Assembly: GCA_029060725.1 (NCBI GenBank)
Contig: JAIDTL010000038.1
Span: 1 to 64,000 of the forward strand
DNA length: 64,000 nucleotides
Origin: Muribaculaceae bacterium
GTDB lineage: Bacteria; Bacteroidota; Bacteroidia; Bacteroidales; Muribaculaceae
Direction of reading: 5' to 3'
Position numbers and translations under genes: made by a program. Shown in pieces: positions 18,634 to 27,495 of this stretch. The notes under the pieces are model-generated. The model searched no databases. It worked only from the letters and a program-made list of their open reading frames with translations, and was not told the origin of the DNA. Position 1 is the first letter of the stretch. Each line of letters begins with the position of its first letter.

Positions 18634-18726
18634 TTACACTTTTCAATCCTAAAATAGCACTGAAAAATACACTTTTCAATCCAATTTAGGACTGCAAATA
18701 TACACTTTTCAATCCTCACATCCAAA
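18634..18726 (-). promoter_or_regulatory. Promoter and three 33-bp leader repeats before the ATPase
   Basis: TACACTTTTCAATCC occurs at 18635, 18668 and 18701, exactly 33 bp apart, and a partial CTTTTCAAT sits at 18609 beside the start codon. On the minus strand the promoter is TTTG (18723-18726), 20 bases, TATATTTG (18695-18702), inside the outermost repeat. Two repeats therefore lie in the transcribed leader. Confidence 0.72.
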
Positions 18727-18774
18727 TTTTAATCAATAAATATAGCCGTCTACACACGGCTACTGCCCCACCAA

Positions 18775-18992
18775 GCCAAACCAACGTAATAAAGCATGCT
18801 CCGCATGCGCCCCACCAAGTCAAACAGAGTAGTTAGCGCACTCCGGGCGATGCGTAGCAGCCCGCAATCATTGCGTGCTTACCAAAACCAAGTCGCGAAG
18901 CTATAATTGATCGTTAATCGTTTATAGTTAATATTCCCTCAGCGAGTCCTTTGCGCCTTTGCGTGAGTTATTTAGTACTTGCGAAACTTGAA
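18775..18992. repeat. Composite of palindromic repeat and dispersed element
   Basis: The first part (18775-18835) is one unit of the GCATGC-TCC-GCATGC repeat. At AGTAGTTAGCGCACTCCGGG it passes directly into the right two-thirds of the dispersed element, which ends TTGCGAAACTTGAATTAA at 18992. Two repeat families are thus joined end to end. The remaining DNA to 19380 has a short open frame (19282-19332), a GGGCA/TGCCC stem near 19220-19242 and a TATCTTTA box near 19158, but no firm gene. Confidence 0.7.
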
Positions 18993-19380
18993 TTAAATAA
19001 TATAAAAGTTCTGCGCCCCTCTGCCTGTTCGATTCAAGAGTCCATGCAAGAAAAAAGTTCTGCGCCTCAACATCAATAACTCATAGTTCATCGTTAAAAA
19101 AATCGTTATATTTTGTTAAAATACCACCCTACACCTATATTATTAGAAATTTTTATATTATCTTTACAAATTATTTCTGAAGCATGAACCATTAAGCGTA
19201 AATCTCCGTGAGCTTCAAGGGCAAGCGAAGCAATGCCCCTTTGTGGATGATATCAGATAAATCAATAAATTTATCTCATTTATGAAGATCAATAAGAAGA
19301 AAAGCCCCGTGTGCCCTCTGTGTGAGACCTAACAAGATATTCGCTGAATAGTTGCTCAGAAGCTAACCTAAATAAACGGA

Positions 19381-20562
19381 ATGAAAAGCCTGTCGCAAAT
19401 AATGTCATCCCTCCCTCTGCCGGTCAAATCGGTAGTGATTACGGTCGCGACTCTGCTTTTCTCCCACGTCCTGGTCTACGATCTAATGTCTGTCTCTTTC
19501 TTCTCCCCTATGGAGAAGGCTTCTGACTTCCGCTTCAGTGATTTCTACACTATTGTCGCCGACGACCGCGCTGTCTCAACTCTTGACGATGATATCGTCA
19601 TAGTCCCCGTCGACGGTCTCACCCGAAAGGAAATAGCTCACACCTTAGACGACATCGACTTCTACGAGCCGGCTGCAGTAGGACTCGATATTGCTTTTGC
19701 ACCCCCCACAAACCCTGAGGATGACCCTCTTGCAGAGTCACTTGCAGGTTGCGAAAACCTCGTAATGCCGATAAGAGTAGCAAGCGACGATGAGGGGACT
19801 CATGCACAGCATCTTTCATACTATGATGACCTCGTCGTCCCTAAAGGTGGCTTTGCCGCCGTTAATATTCAGGGAGATGCAAAAGAACGGGCTACTGTCA
19901 GAGAATTTACACGAAGTTTCGAGACAAATGAAGGCGAAGTCCCATCCCTTCCCTTTGCCCTCATTTCAATAGCTCGCCCTGAAGCTGCAAAAAAATTTGC
20001 CGACAGACCTCAAAAAGAAGAATTCATCAAATTCGCTTCGAGAGAATTCGACATAATTACCCCGGATGAAGTCGCCGAAAACCCCGATCTTATTAAAGAT
20101 AAAATTGTTCTTGTGGGCAAAATACAGAATGCAGGCGACCTCCATGTCACTCCCCTTGACAACTTCACCCCGGGTCTGAAAATTCACGCCCAGATAGCAG
20201 CAACCATGCTTTCAGGCGAATTTATCAGGGAACTTACTCCTTTCGAGTCGTATGCGATTGCCGCCATCACATGCTTTCTTATTGTTTGGCTCAATATGCG
20301 CCTATGGGACAGCCCCGCCGGTCCTCTCGTGGTCAGAATCGTGCAGATGATTCTTCTTTACGCCATGATTATGGGGGGTACTATGGCTTACATCTACTTA
20401 AACATTGACTTAAACTTCGCTTTCGCTATCTTGGCTACTTCTTTAGGAGTCGCAGGCTGCGATATATATATCGGACTCTTCACTAAAAATGGTGCTTGCG
20501 ACCGAATTGCAAATTTGTTCAAAAAATCAATCAAACCCAGCTTAAACAAACCCAGCTTATGA
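19381..20562 (+). CDS. CHASE2-domain membrane sensor without output domain
   Basis: A 393-residue protein. One transmembrane segment lies near residues 17-38 (VVITVATLLFSHVLVYDLM), followed by a CHASE2 extracytoplasmic domain (DDDIVIVPVDG, EPAAVGLDIAF, DKIVLVGKIQNAGDLHVTPLDNFTPGLKIHAQIAATML). Two or three hydrophobic helices follow at about 283-365. CHASE2 domains are periplasmic sensors normally linked to a kinase, cyclase or phosphodiesterase. Here nothing follows the last helix but a 30-residue polar tail, so any output must be through a partner. The stop overlaps the start of the next gene (ATGA). Confidence 0.82.
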   Translation: MKSLSQIMSSLPLPVKSVVITVATLLFSHVLVYDLMSVSFFSPMEKASDFRFSDFYTIVADDRAVSTLDDDIVIVPVDGLTRKEIAHTLDDIDFYEPAAVGLDIAFAPPTNPEDDPLAESLAGCENLVMPIRVASDDEGTHAQHLSYYDDLVVPKGGFAAVNIQGDAKERATVREFTRSFETNEGEVPSLPFALISIARPEAAKKFADRPQKEEFIKFASREFDIITPDEVAENPDLIKDKIVLVGKIQNAGDLHVTPLDNFTPGLKIHAQIAATMLSGEFIRELTPFESYAIAAITCFLIVWLNMRLWDSPAGPLVVRIVQMILLYAMIMGGTMAYIYLNIDLNFAFAILATSLGVAGCDIYIGLFTKNGACDRIANLFKKSIKPSLNKPSL

Positions 20563-21404
20563 AGACTATTACACTCAAACGTACTTTGACGACAGCATCT
20601 TTTGTTTTATGCGCTGTAATCCTGGCTTTTCAAGCCTCTGCTGCATATAAAATATATAAGGTGAAGGGAGACGTCTCTATAAAAAGCAAAAATGGGAAAA
20701 CGATAAAGGCACAGCGCAGGGCTGATGTAAGCCTCACCGACGTTGTCTCCATACCAAAAGATGGGAGTTTAGAGATTCTCAATTCCGATTCTCATAGAAT
20801 ATATTCCTCCGTATCTACGGGCAAAATGTCAGTTAAGTCTTTGATTGATAAGGCTGAGAAAAATGCTGCAAACATCACTCGCAACATCAACAAGAAGGTC
20901 ATGGCTGCGGTGGCTGAAACCGGAGCCCAAAAGCGCACCGGCTATGATGCTATGGGGATGGCGATCCACGAGACTGACTTCGTAGCAGGTCCTCCCGTGC
21001 CTATTCCAAATGGTATGAGCTATCTTCGATATCTTCTGACCGATGATACTGACCCTGATGCTATCCACCAGAATTTCTTATCAATCAAGACGCAATCAGC
21101 AGGCGATGACGAGACTTTCAACTTCGCTATCGAAAGCTTCATTGACAAGCCTCTTTATTACAACATCATTTCTCGAAACAATGGGGATAACATCAGCTTT
21201 TGTTTCCCGAAAAACCATATTGTGGCTCCGAAATCGGAATCGGTAGTAGCTGAATACACATATATCAAAGACAATAAAGACAAAGGTTATGTCGTTGTAG
21301 CTTCAGACTCCGACTTCTCTCTTGATGACGCCAAGCGTTTGCTTGAGCCGGAGTATATTCCTGCTCAGATGTATTATCTTTCTGTCATCACATCAAACCA
21401 ATAA
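20559..21404 (+). CDS. Secreted FecR-like protein coupled to the CHASE2 gene
   Basis: A 281-residue protein. The ATG at 20559 overlaps the CHASE2 stop (ATGA), which decides the start. It has a signal peptide (TTASFVLCAVILAFQASA) and then YKIYKVKGDVSIKSKNGKTIKAQRRADVSLTDVVSIPKDGSLEI, a FecR-like pattern of short beta strands. A charged helix at 100-130 and a second beta-rich region from about 185 follow. FecR-like domains with CHASE2 are seen elsewhere in envelope sensing pairs, so the two probably act together, by inference. The start motif AAACCCAGCTTA is tandemly repeated just upstream. Confidence 0.65.
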   Translation: MKTITLKRTLTTASFVLCAVILAFQASAAYKIYKVKGDVSIKSKNGKTIKAQRRADVSLTDVVSIPKDGSLEILNSDSHRIYSSVSTGKMSVKSLIDKAEKNAANITRNINKKVMAAVAETGAQKRTGYDAMGMAIHETDFVAGPPVPIPNGMSYLRYLLTDDTDPDAIHQNFLSIKTQSAGDDETFNFAIESFIDKPLYYNIISRNNGDNISFCFPKNHIVAPKSESVVAEYTYIKDNKDKGYVVVASDSDFSLDDAKRLLEPEYIPAQMYYLSVITSNQ

Positions 21405-21461
21405 ACTTATAACTGTAGACTTTAGCCGAGCTAAAGTCTAATTAAAAACCAAATATTCATC

Positions 21462-23258
21462 ATGAAGAAATCTTTACTATTGGCTGGAGCCCTTGCGCTC
21501 TGCACACCCATCTTCGCTGAAGAAGCTGCTCCGGCATTCCCCGGAGCTGAAGGACATGGCAGATTCACCACCGGCGGTCGCGGCGGAAAAATCATCCATG
21601 TCACCAACCTCAACGACTCTGGAGAGGGTTCACTACGCTGGGCTATGGCTCAGAGTGGACCGAAGACAATTGTCTTTGACGTAAGCGGATACATCGACCT
21701 CAAGAGCCAGCTTGATGTCACATCTAACACTACCATTGCCGGGCAGACAGCTCCTGAGGGTGGCATAACTCTCAGATATTACACACTATACTTCGGCAAA
21801 TGCGATAATGTGATCGTCCGCTTCATCCGCAGTCGCCGCTCTCAAGTGAAGGATGTCAACGACGGTGCTGATGCCACATGGGGTAGACGCCGAAAAAACA
21901 TAATTCTCGACCACTGCTCCTTCTCATGGAGCATCGACGAAGTCGCTTCTTTCTACGACAACCGAAACTTCACAATGCAGTGGTGTACCATCGGCGAAGG
22001 TCTCGCAAACCCCGGGCACTCAAAAGGTGCGCACAGCTACGGCGGCATCTGGGGCGGAAAGGAAGCATCTTTCCACCACAATTATTTGACCCACGTACAG
22101 AACCGAATGCCCCGCTTCAACGGTGCACGCTACGAATGGGATGGATGGGATAAGGAAAAGTATGAGAACACTGTTGACGCTGAACGTGTCGACTTCCGCA
22201 ACAACGTGATGTATAACTGGGGAAATGGCTCAGCTTGTTACGGTGGTCCCGGCGGTGGCTATATAAATATGGTCAACAACTACTATCAGGCTGGTCCCGG
22301 CACTAAGAACAAAACCCGTGTGACAGACGTCTCCGTCGGAAGCAGCGGAAACTCTACCAACGAAGCTCTTCGCGGTCTTTGCTCACGTTATTTCATCGAA
22401 GGCAACTACGTGACTGCCGCCTCTGATCCGGAAAACTACGACTGGAAGGGTGTTAATTACGATGGCGGACTAAAGACAGTAGACGGCATCAGATATATGC
22501 CCGACCCAAATCATAAGTTTGGAGAAAACGCCGACTATGTGGATATAGACGGGAAAGACTATATTTGCGTGAAACTTAACGAACCCATCGATGCTGGCAT
22601 CGTTACTACTCAAAGCGCTCAGACTGTTTACGACAAAGTTCTAAATTACAGTGGTGCTTCACTTTACCGCGATGCTGTCGATGCTCGCTATATGGAAGAG
22701 GCTCGCACAGGCACCGTGACATATCACGGCAAAGAAGCATACGTAGACAAAAACGGAAAGGTATATGCGACTTCTAACACTGAAGGCATCCTCGACTTCA
22801 TCAACGACCCTTCAAAAGAAGAAAATCCAAATACTGCAAGCTTCCCTGCCCTTAAGAGCACAAGCCGTCCCGATGGTTACGATACTGACCGCGACGGTAT
22901 GCCCGACGAATGGGAACTCGCAAGCGGTCTCAATCCTAACGATCCCGACGACGCTAACCTCTATACCGTTGACTCAAAGGGTGTATATACCAACGTGGAA
23001 GTTTTCCTCAACCAGCTCGTTGAAGACATCATGAAAGCCGGTAATGCCGACGCCATCTCTGCTGTGGATGAATACTATCCTGAATGCATCAGAATGAGCG
23101 CAGTTGAAAGCATCGAGGTTTCTAAAGGTGAGGTCGTGGCTGTGGAATACTACGATCTCAACGGTATCCGTCTTGCAGAGCCGGCTCAGGGCATCAGCAT
23201 ACGCCGCATCGTGTTCGCAAACGGAACTTCCGAAACCGATAAAGTATTTAAGAAATGA
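21462..23258 (+). CDS. Secreted polysaccharide lyase family 1 (pectate lyase-like) 1
   Basis: A 598-residue protein with a signal peptide (MKKSLLLAGALALCTPIFA) and the PL1 parallel beta-helix: FPGAEGHGRFTTGGRGGKIIHVTNLNDSG, NTTIAGQTAPEGGITLR, ILDHCSFSWSIDE, and FHHNYLTHVQNRMPRF with the conserved RxPR arginine. Near 475-500 is a calcium-binding type 3 repeat (DTDRDGMPDEWELASGLNP), and the end (YYDLNGIRLAEPAQGISIRR) looks like a sorting tail. PL1 enzymes cleave polygalacturonate by beta-elimination. It shares an operon with a paralogue, overlapping it by ATGA, and sits 57 bases after the FecR-like gene. Confidence 0.88.
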   Translation: MKKSLLLAGALALCTPIFAEEAAPAFPGAEGHGRFTTGGRGGKIIHVTNLNDSGEGSLRWAMAQSGPKTIVFDVSGYIDLKSQLDVTSNTTIAGQTAPEGGITLRYYTLYFGKCDNVIVRFIRSRRSQVKDVNDGADATWGRRRKNIILDHCSFSWSIDEVASFYDNRNFTMQWCTIGEGLANPGHSKGAHSYGGIWGGKEASFHHNYLTHVQNRMPRFNGARYEWDGWDKEKYENTVDAERVDFRNNVMYNWGNGSACYGGPGGGYINMVNNYYQAGPGTKNKTRVTDVSVGSSGNSTNEALRGLCSRYFIEGNYVTAASDPENYDWKGVNYDGGLKTVDGIRYMPDPNHKFGENADYVDIDGKDYICVKLNEPIDAGIVTTQSAQTVYDKVLNYSGASLYRDAVDARYMEEARTGTVTYHGKEAYVDKNGKVYATSNTEGILDFINDPSKEENPNTASFPALKSTSRPDGYDTDRDGMPDEWELASGLNPNDPDDANLYTVDSKGVYTNVEVFLNQLVEDIMKAGNADAISAVDEYYPECIRMSAVESIEVSKGEVVAVEYYDLNGIRLAEPAQGISIRRIVFANGTSETDKVFKK

Positions 23259-25084
23259 ATATTAAGAAATTAATGATGACGGTAGCTGCTTTAGCTGCCG
23301 TCATTGTTCCTGCTTATGCAGATGATGCCATTCTCCCCTCTTTCCCCGGTGCTGAAGGTTTCGGTGCCATTACTACAGGGGGACGTGGTGGCAAGGTTTA
23401 CCACGTAACCAACCTCAATGACAGTGGTGAAGGATCTTTCCGCTGGGCATGCAGCCAAAGCGGAGCTCGAACTATCGTCTTCGATGTGAGCGGTACTATC
23501 CATCTGAAATCTGAACTCAAGCTTAAACAAGGAAACGTGACCATCGCCGGACAAACTGCGCCCGGCGACGGTATCTGCGTTGCAGATTATCCATTTGTGA
23601 TCAGTGCTCCAAACGTCATTATCCGCTTCATGCGTTTCCGTCTCGGAAATGAGGCTCTGAAAACCAACAATAAAGCTCACGAAGGTGACGGTCTCGGAGG
23701 CATGGACGGACAGAAGATTATGATCGACCATTGCTCCGTCAGCTGGAGCATCGACGAGTGTCTTTCTGTCTACGGTTCAAAGAATATCACAGTGCAATGG
23801 TGTATGGTGACTCAGAGCCTTGTTAACTCCGGTCATAGCAAAGGTGCTCACGGCTATGGTGGAAACTGGGGTGGTGCAGGCGCGTCATACCATCACAACC
23901 TCCTTGCACACCACGGTTCTCGCGTTCCACGTCTTGGTCCTCGTCCCGGAACCCAGCTTGACGAACGTATGGACCTACGCAACAACGTGATGTACAACTA
24001 TGCCGGAGAAGGCTGCTACGGAGGTGAGGCTATGACTGTCAATATCGTCAACAACTACTACAAACCCGGACCTGCCACCAACGCCATAAATGAAGGCAAA
24101 CAGAAACGTATGGCAAAGCCCGGCATCCGCACATTCGACTACTGCATAAAAGCCGATCAACTGAAGGCAACCGCCACCAATTATAATAAGGTGAAAGGTA
24201 CCAAACTCACTACCTGCAAGCTTACCGTAGACAAAGAAGACAAGGGGTATCTGACATTTGAAGGCGACGACAACAAATACGAGATAGATATCGAAAAACT
24301 CTGTATCTACGTCGACGGACAGGAAGTGAAAGTTTCCACAAACGACTGGGGCAAGACTCTCCACAAGTGGGGAAGCTATTATATCGAGGGCAATGTCAAT
24401 TCCAAATATGCAGATGTCTCTGCCGACAACTGGACTATAGGACTCTTCAATCAGATCGATAAAGGTCAGAAAGTTGATTACCATAATGGTACTGAAGAAG
24501 AAATGCACGCTTTCGTTCCTATGGAGTTCGCAGCAGTCACTACTCATACTGCAGAGCAAGCTTTCGATCGAGTTCTCAAATACGCAGGAGCATCTCTTAG
24601 CCGTGATGAATACGATCAAATGATGGTGAAGGATACTCAAGAAGGTGCGGCAAGCTGCATCGTAAGTGGCATTGGCAAAGGTTTGATCAATAGTCAGGAT
24701 GACATCACATACGCTGATGGGTCCACAGGATTCCCGAAACTCAATTCTCTCGAAGCCCCTGCCGATACCGACGGCGACGGAATGCCCGATGAATGGGAGA
24801 CTGCCAATGGTCTGAATCCAAATGACCCGGAGGATGGTCCCGCAACCGCCGAAAATGGATACACAAACCTTGAAAACTATCTCAACAGCCTTGTTGCTCA
24901 TATAGTTGATGGTGGAAATGAAGGTGGTGTCCTTCTTGAAGGCAAACAGGAATTCGGAACCGGTGTTGAGGAAATCATCGGCAATTCAGCTGCCGACGGA
25001 CGCACATTCAACCTCCAAGGCATAGAAGTTGACTCCGACGCTAAAGGAATCATAATCCAGAATGGTAAGAAAGTACTGAAATAA
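23255..25084 (+). CDS. Secreted polysaccharide lyase family 1 (pectate lyase-like) 2
   Basis: A 609-residue paralogue of the preceding lyase, with the same order: signal peptide ending at VPAYA, FPGAEGFGAITTGGRGGKVYHVTNL, TIAGQTAPGDGICV, HCSVSWSIDECLSVYG, YHHNLLAHHGSRVPRLGPRPG (family RxPR motif), a type 3 calcium repeat DTDGDGMPDEWE, and a tail with AKGIIIQNGKKVLK that matches the SusCD-operon protein ending at 9947. An insertion of about 100 residues around 290-400 (lysine-rich, PGIRTFDYCIKADQL onwards) is longer than in its neighbour and may add a substrate-binding module. The ATG overlaps the previous stop. Confidence 0.88.
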   Translation: MNIKKLMMTVAALAAVIVPAYADDAILPSFPGAEGFGAITTGGRGGKVYHVTNLNDSGEGSFRWACSQSGARTIVFDVSGTIHLKSELKLKQGNVTIAGQTAPGDGICVADYPFVISAPNVIIRFMRFRLGNEALKTNNKAHEGDGLGGMDGQKIMIDHCSVSWSIDECLSVYGSKNITVQWCMVTQSLVNSGHSKGAHGYGGNWGGAGASYHHNLLAHHGSRVPRLGPRPGTQLDERMDLRNNVMYNYAGEGCYGGEAMTVNIVNNYYKPGPATNAINEGKQKRMAKPGIRTFDYCIKADQLKATATNYNKVKGTKLTTCKLTVDKEDKGYLTFEGDDNKYEIDIEKLCIYVDGQEVKVSTNDWGKTLHKWGSYYIEGNVNSKYADVSADNWTIGLFNQIDKGQKVDYHNGTEEEMHAFVPMEFAAVTTHTAEQAFDRVLKYAGASLSRDEYDQMMVKDTQEGAASCIVSGIGKGLINSQDDITYADGSTGFPKLNSLEAPADTDGDGMPDEWETANGLNPNDPEDGPATAENGYTNLENYLNSLVAHIVDGGNEGGVLLEGKQEFGTGVEEIIGNSAADGRTFNLQGIEVDSDAKGIIIQNGKKVLK

Positions 25085-25158
25085 AATTATACCTATATTT
25101 ACTACATTCCTACCAAAATCTCAGATTCAAAACATCTGATAATTCTTAATTGTTAATA

Positions 25159-25187
25159 AAGAGGCGACCCTAAAAAAGTCGCCTCTT
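25159..25187 (+). terminator. Terminator after the pectate lyase operon
   Basis: AAGAGGCGAC (25159-25168) and GTCGCCTCTT (25178-25187) form a 10-bp perfect stem with an A-rich nine-base loop, 75 bases after the lyase stop. The T run is weak, but the stem is strong. Confidence 0.7.
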
Positions 25188-25240
25188 AACATAAACCCCT
25201 AAAGCCCTTAAAGACTTTAAAGACCTAAACCCCTAAAATT

Positions 25241-26107
25241 ATGGAAATAATAAAAGATAAAGAATTCGGAGGCGAACGCCCCCTTTTCGAGACCCATAAC
25301 GTAAGATTAGAAAATGTAGTCATCCGCGCCGGTGAATCAGCCATCAAGGAATGCAGCAACATCGAAGCCATCGACTGCACTTTTGAAGGCAACTATCCAT
25401 TCTGGCATGTACACCGTTTCCTCATCGACCATTGCTATTTTGCCGTAGGCGGACGTTCCGCTCTCTGGTATAGCGACCATCTCAAAATGAAAGACACTGT
25501 CATCGATGCGCCCAAAATGTTCCGCGAGATGTACGACCTCGACATCGAAAACGTGGTGATGAACGATGCTGACGAAGTATTCTGGCGATGCAAGGATATT
25601 AAGATCAAGAATCTAAAGCTTCATGACGGCACTTATCCATTCATGTTTAGCGAGAACATTGAAGTCGACGGGCTGGAGTCTGACAGCAAATATGTATTCC
25701 AATATGTAAAAAACGTCGTGATCCGCAATGCGAAGATCACTACAAAGGATGCCTTCTGGGAAGTGGAGAACGTCACCATCTACGACTCCGAACTCAATGG
25801 AGAATACCTCGGCTGGCACTCCAAGAATCTGCGTCTCGTTAACTGCCACATCACCGGCGAGCAACCCCTTTGCTATGCCGATAATCTGACTCTTGAGAAT
25901 TGTACATTCGGCCCGGACTGCGACCGTGCTTTCGAATATTCGAATGTCAACGCCTTAATTTCCGGCAAAATCACCAATATCAAGAACCCGACTTCAGGTC
26001 ATATCGTTGCGGATGAGATTGGTTCAGTGACACTTGACAAAAACATCAAGGCCCCCGCCAACTGCAAAATAGAGCTAAAAAACGGCGGAGAAATTTCCTT
26101 CGATTAA
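25241..26107 (+). CDS. DUF3737 right-handed beta-helix protein
   Basis: A 288-residue cytoplasmic protein (no signal peptide) starting MEIIKDKEFGGERPLFETH. It consists of repeating strands of about 20 residues (IEAIDCTFEGNYPFWHVH, LKMKDTVIDAPKMFREMY, VTIYDSELNGEYLGWHSK, LTLENCTFGPDCDRAFEYS), the DUF3737 pattern, which predicts a parallel beta-helix. The family has no established function. It stands between a terminator and the PatB-like gene. The leader before the ATG is a run of CCCTTAAAG/CCCCTAAA repeats. Confidence 0.82.
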   Translation: MEIIKDKEFGGERPLFETHNVRLENVVIRAGESAIKECSNIEAIDCTFEGNYPFWHVHRFLIDHCYFAVGGRSALWYSDHLKMKDTVIDAPKMFREMYDLDIENVVMNDADEVFWRCKDIKIKNLKLHDGTYPFMFSENIEVDGLESDSKYVFQYVKNVVIRNAKITTKDAFWEVENVTIYDSELNGEYLGWHSKNLRLVNCHITGEQPLCYADNLTLENCTFGPDCDRAFEYSNVNALISGKITNIKNPTSGHIVADEIGSVTLDKNIKAPANCKIELKNGGEISFD

Positions 26108-26190
26108 GAGTCCTTTTAGAAATCCCATACAAAATATCACAAAATATCTGTTTGTTAAGGTGTCCGAGCTTCCAGCTCGGCTCCCACCCT

Positions 26191-26239
26191 CCCCACAACT
26201 CCAAAACCCCACAACTCCACAACTCCACAACTCCACAAC
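26191..26239 (+). repeat. 8-bp tandem repeat (ACAACTCC) abutting a start codon
   Basis: At least five copies of ACAACTCC or close variants run to the ATG at 26240 with no other leader sequence. A similar array precedes the start at 27496. Upstream, GAGCTTCCAGCTC at 26166-26180 is another TCC-loop palindrome. Confidence 0.8.
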
Positions 26240-27412
26240 ATGAAATATGATTTCGACAGCGTGACCCCGAGGAGGGGTACGCTATCCTATAAATGGGACA
26301 GTGCCCCCGAAGGCGTCCTCCCCATGTGGGTTGCCGACATGGACTTCAAGACTGCCCCCGCCATCATCGACGCTCTACGCAAGCGAGTCGACAACGGCAT
26401 CTTCGGCTACACCCGTGTCCCTGACGAATACTATGAGGCAGTGACCTCATGGTTCAGCAGAAAACATGGTTGGCAGATCGACCGCGACATGATCATCTAC
26501 ACCTCCGGCGTAGTACCTGCAATCTCTGCAATCATCAAAGCCCTTGCCAAGCCCGGTGAAAAAGTAATTGTCCAGACTCCGGTCTATAACTGCTTCTTCT
26601 CTTCTATCCGCAACAACGGATGCATGATCATGGAGAGCCCACTTGTCAAAAACGGTGACACCTACGCCATAGACTTCGACCGACTGGAAAAAGATGCCTC
26701 CGATCCTAATGCCACTCTTATGCTCCTCTGCAACCCTCACAATCCCGCAGGGCGAGTATGGAGCAGTGATGAACTGACGCGCATTGCCGAGATATGTCAT
26801 CTTCACGACGTGACAGTGATCTCTGATGAAATACACTGCGAGTTCGTCTTTGATGGCTACCGTTATACTCCTTTCGCTAATGTTGCCGAGGCCACAGGTT
26901 GCAAAGCTGTAATCTGCATCTCTCCAAGCAAGGCGTTCAATATCGCCGGCCTGCAGATTGCCAATATAGTAGCGCCCGACGAAGACACACGTGCCCGCAT
27001 TGATAAAGCCATAAACATCAATGAGGTATGCGACGTGAATCCTTTCGGAGTGATTGCCACCGTAGCGGCATATAATGAAGGTGGGGAATGGCTCGAGCAG
27101 CTCCTTGATTATATTAAGGGTAATTATGAATTTATGAAAGAATTTTGCGAAAAGAATCTTCCTGAATTTCCAATCGCAAAGCTTGAAGCCACCTATCTCG
27201 TCTGGATGGACTGCACTGCCCTCGGCTTGAAGTCAGAAGCCCTCGAAGAGAAACTAATCGAAGACGTAAGCCTTTGGCTCAACGCCGGCACTATGTATGG
27301 ATCAACCGATGGGGAAGGCTACATGCGCTGGAACATCGCCTGTCCCCGCTCTGTCCTCCACGAAGGCCTCAAAAGATTCCTCTCCTTCATCAGAGATAAT
27401 AAGTCCAATTAG
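26240..27412 (+). CDS. MalY/PatB-type PLP-dependent C-S lyase/aminotransferase 1
   Basis: A 390-residue fold-type I enzyme. Family signs are LPMWVADMDF near residue 28, GIFGYTRVPDEYYEAV, LLCNPHNPAGRVWS, ISDEIHCEFVF, and the PLP lysine in SPSKAFNIAGLQ. MalY/PatB enzymes split cystathionine or other cysteine conjugates to a thiol, pyruvate and ammonia. The usual length fits. A homologue with the same motifs is encoded at 32697, and trans-sulfuration enzymes follow, so a role in sulphur amino acid metabolism is likely. Confidence 0.9.
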   Translation: MKYDFDSVTPRRGTLSYKWDSAPEGVLPMWVADMDFKTAPAIIDALRKRVDNGIFGYTRVPDEYYEAVTSWFSRKHGWQIDRDMIIYTSGVVPAISAIIKALAKPGEKVIVQTPVYNCFFSSIRNNGCMIMESPLVKNGDTYAIDFDRLEKDASDPNATLMLLCNPHNPAGRVWSSDELTRIAEICHLHDVTVISDEIHCEFVFDGYRYTPFANVAEATGCKAVICISPSKAFNIAGLQIANIVAPDEDTRARIDKAININEVCDVNPFGVIATVAAYNEGGEWLEQLLDYIKGNYEFMKEFCEKNLPEFPIAKLEATYLVWMDCTALGLKSEALEEKLIEDVSLWLNAGTMYGSTDGEGYMRWNIACPRSVLHEGLKRFLSFIRDNKSN

Positions 27413-27495
27413 CCTAATTAGACCAATTAGACCAATCAGCCCCATTAGCCTAATCAACTCCACAACTCCACAACCCCACAACTCCACAACTCACA
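27408..27495 (+). repeat. Two short tandem arrays before the DUF418 gene
   Basis: A 9-bp degenerate array (ACCAATTAG and variants, 27408-27454) is followed by an ACAACTCC array (27455-27494) that ends at the ATG of the next gene. Together they fill the whole intergenic space. Confidence 0.75.

Noticed and set aside
19282-19332. A 16-codon leader frame (MKINKKKSPVCPLCET) before the CHASE2 gene
   Set aside because: The CxxC is suggestive, but there is no coupling to the next gene and no other support.
23975-24901. A 308-codon minus-strand frame inside the second pectate lyase
   Set aside because: The plus strand encodes a complete PL1 enzyme here. The antisense frame has no recognisable features.
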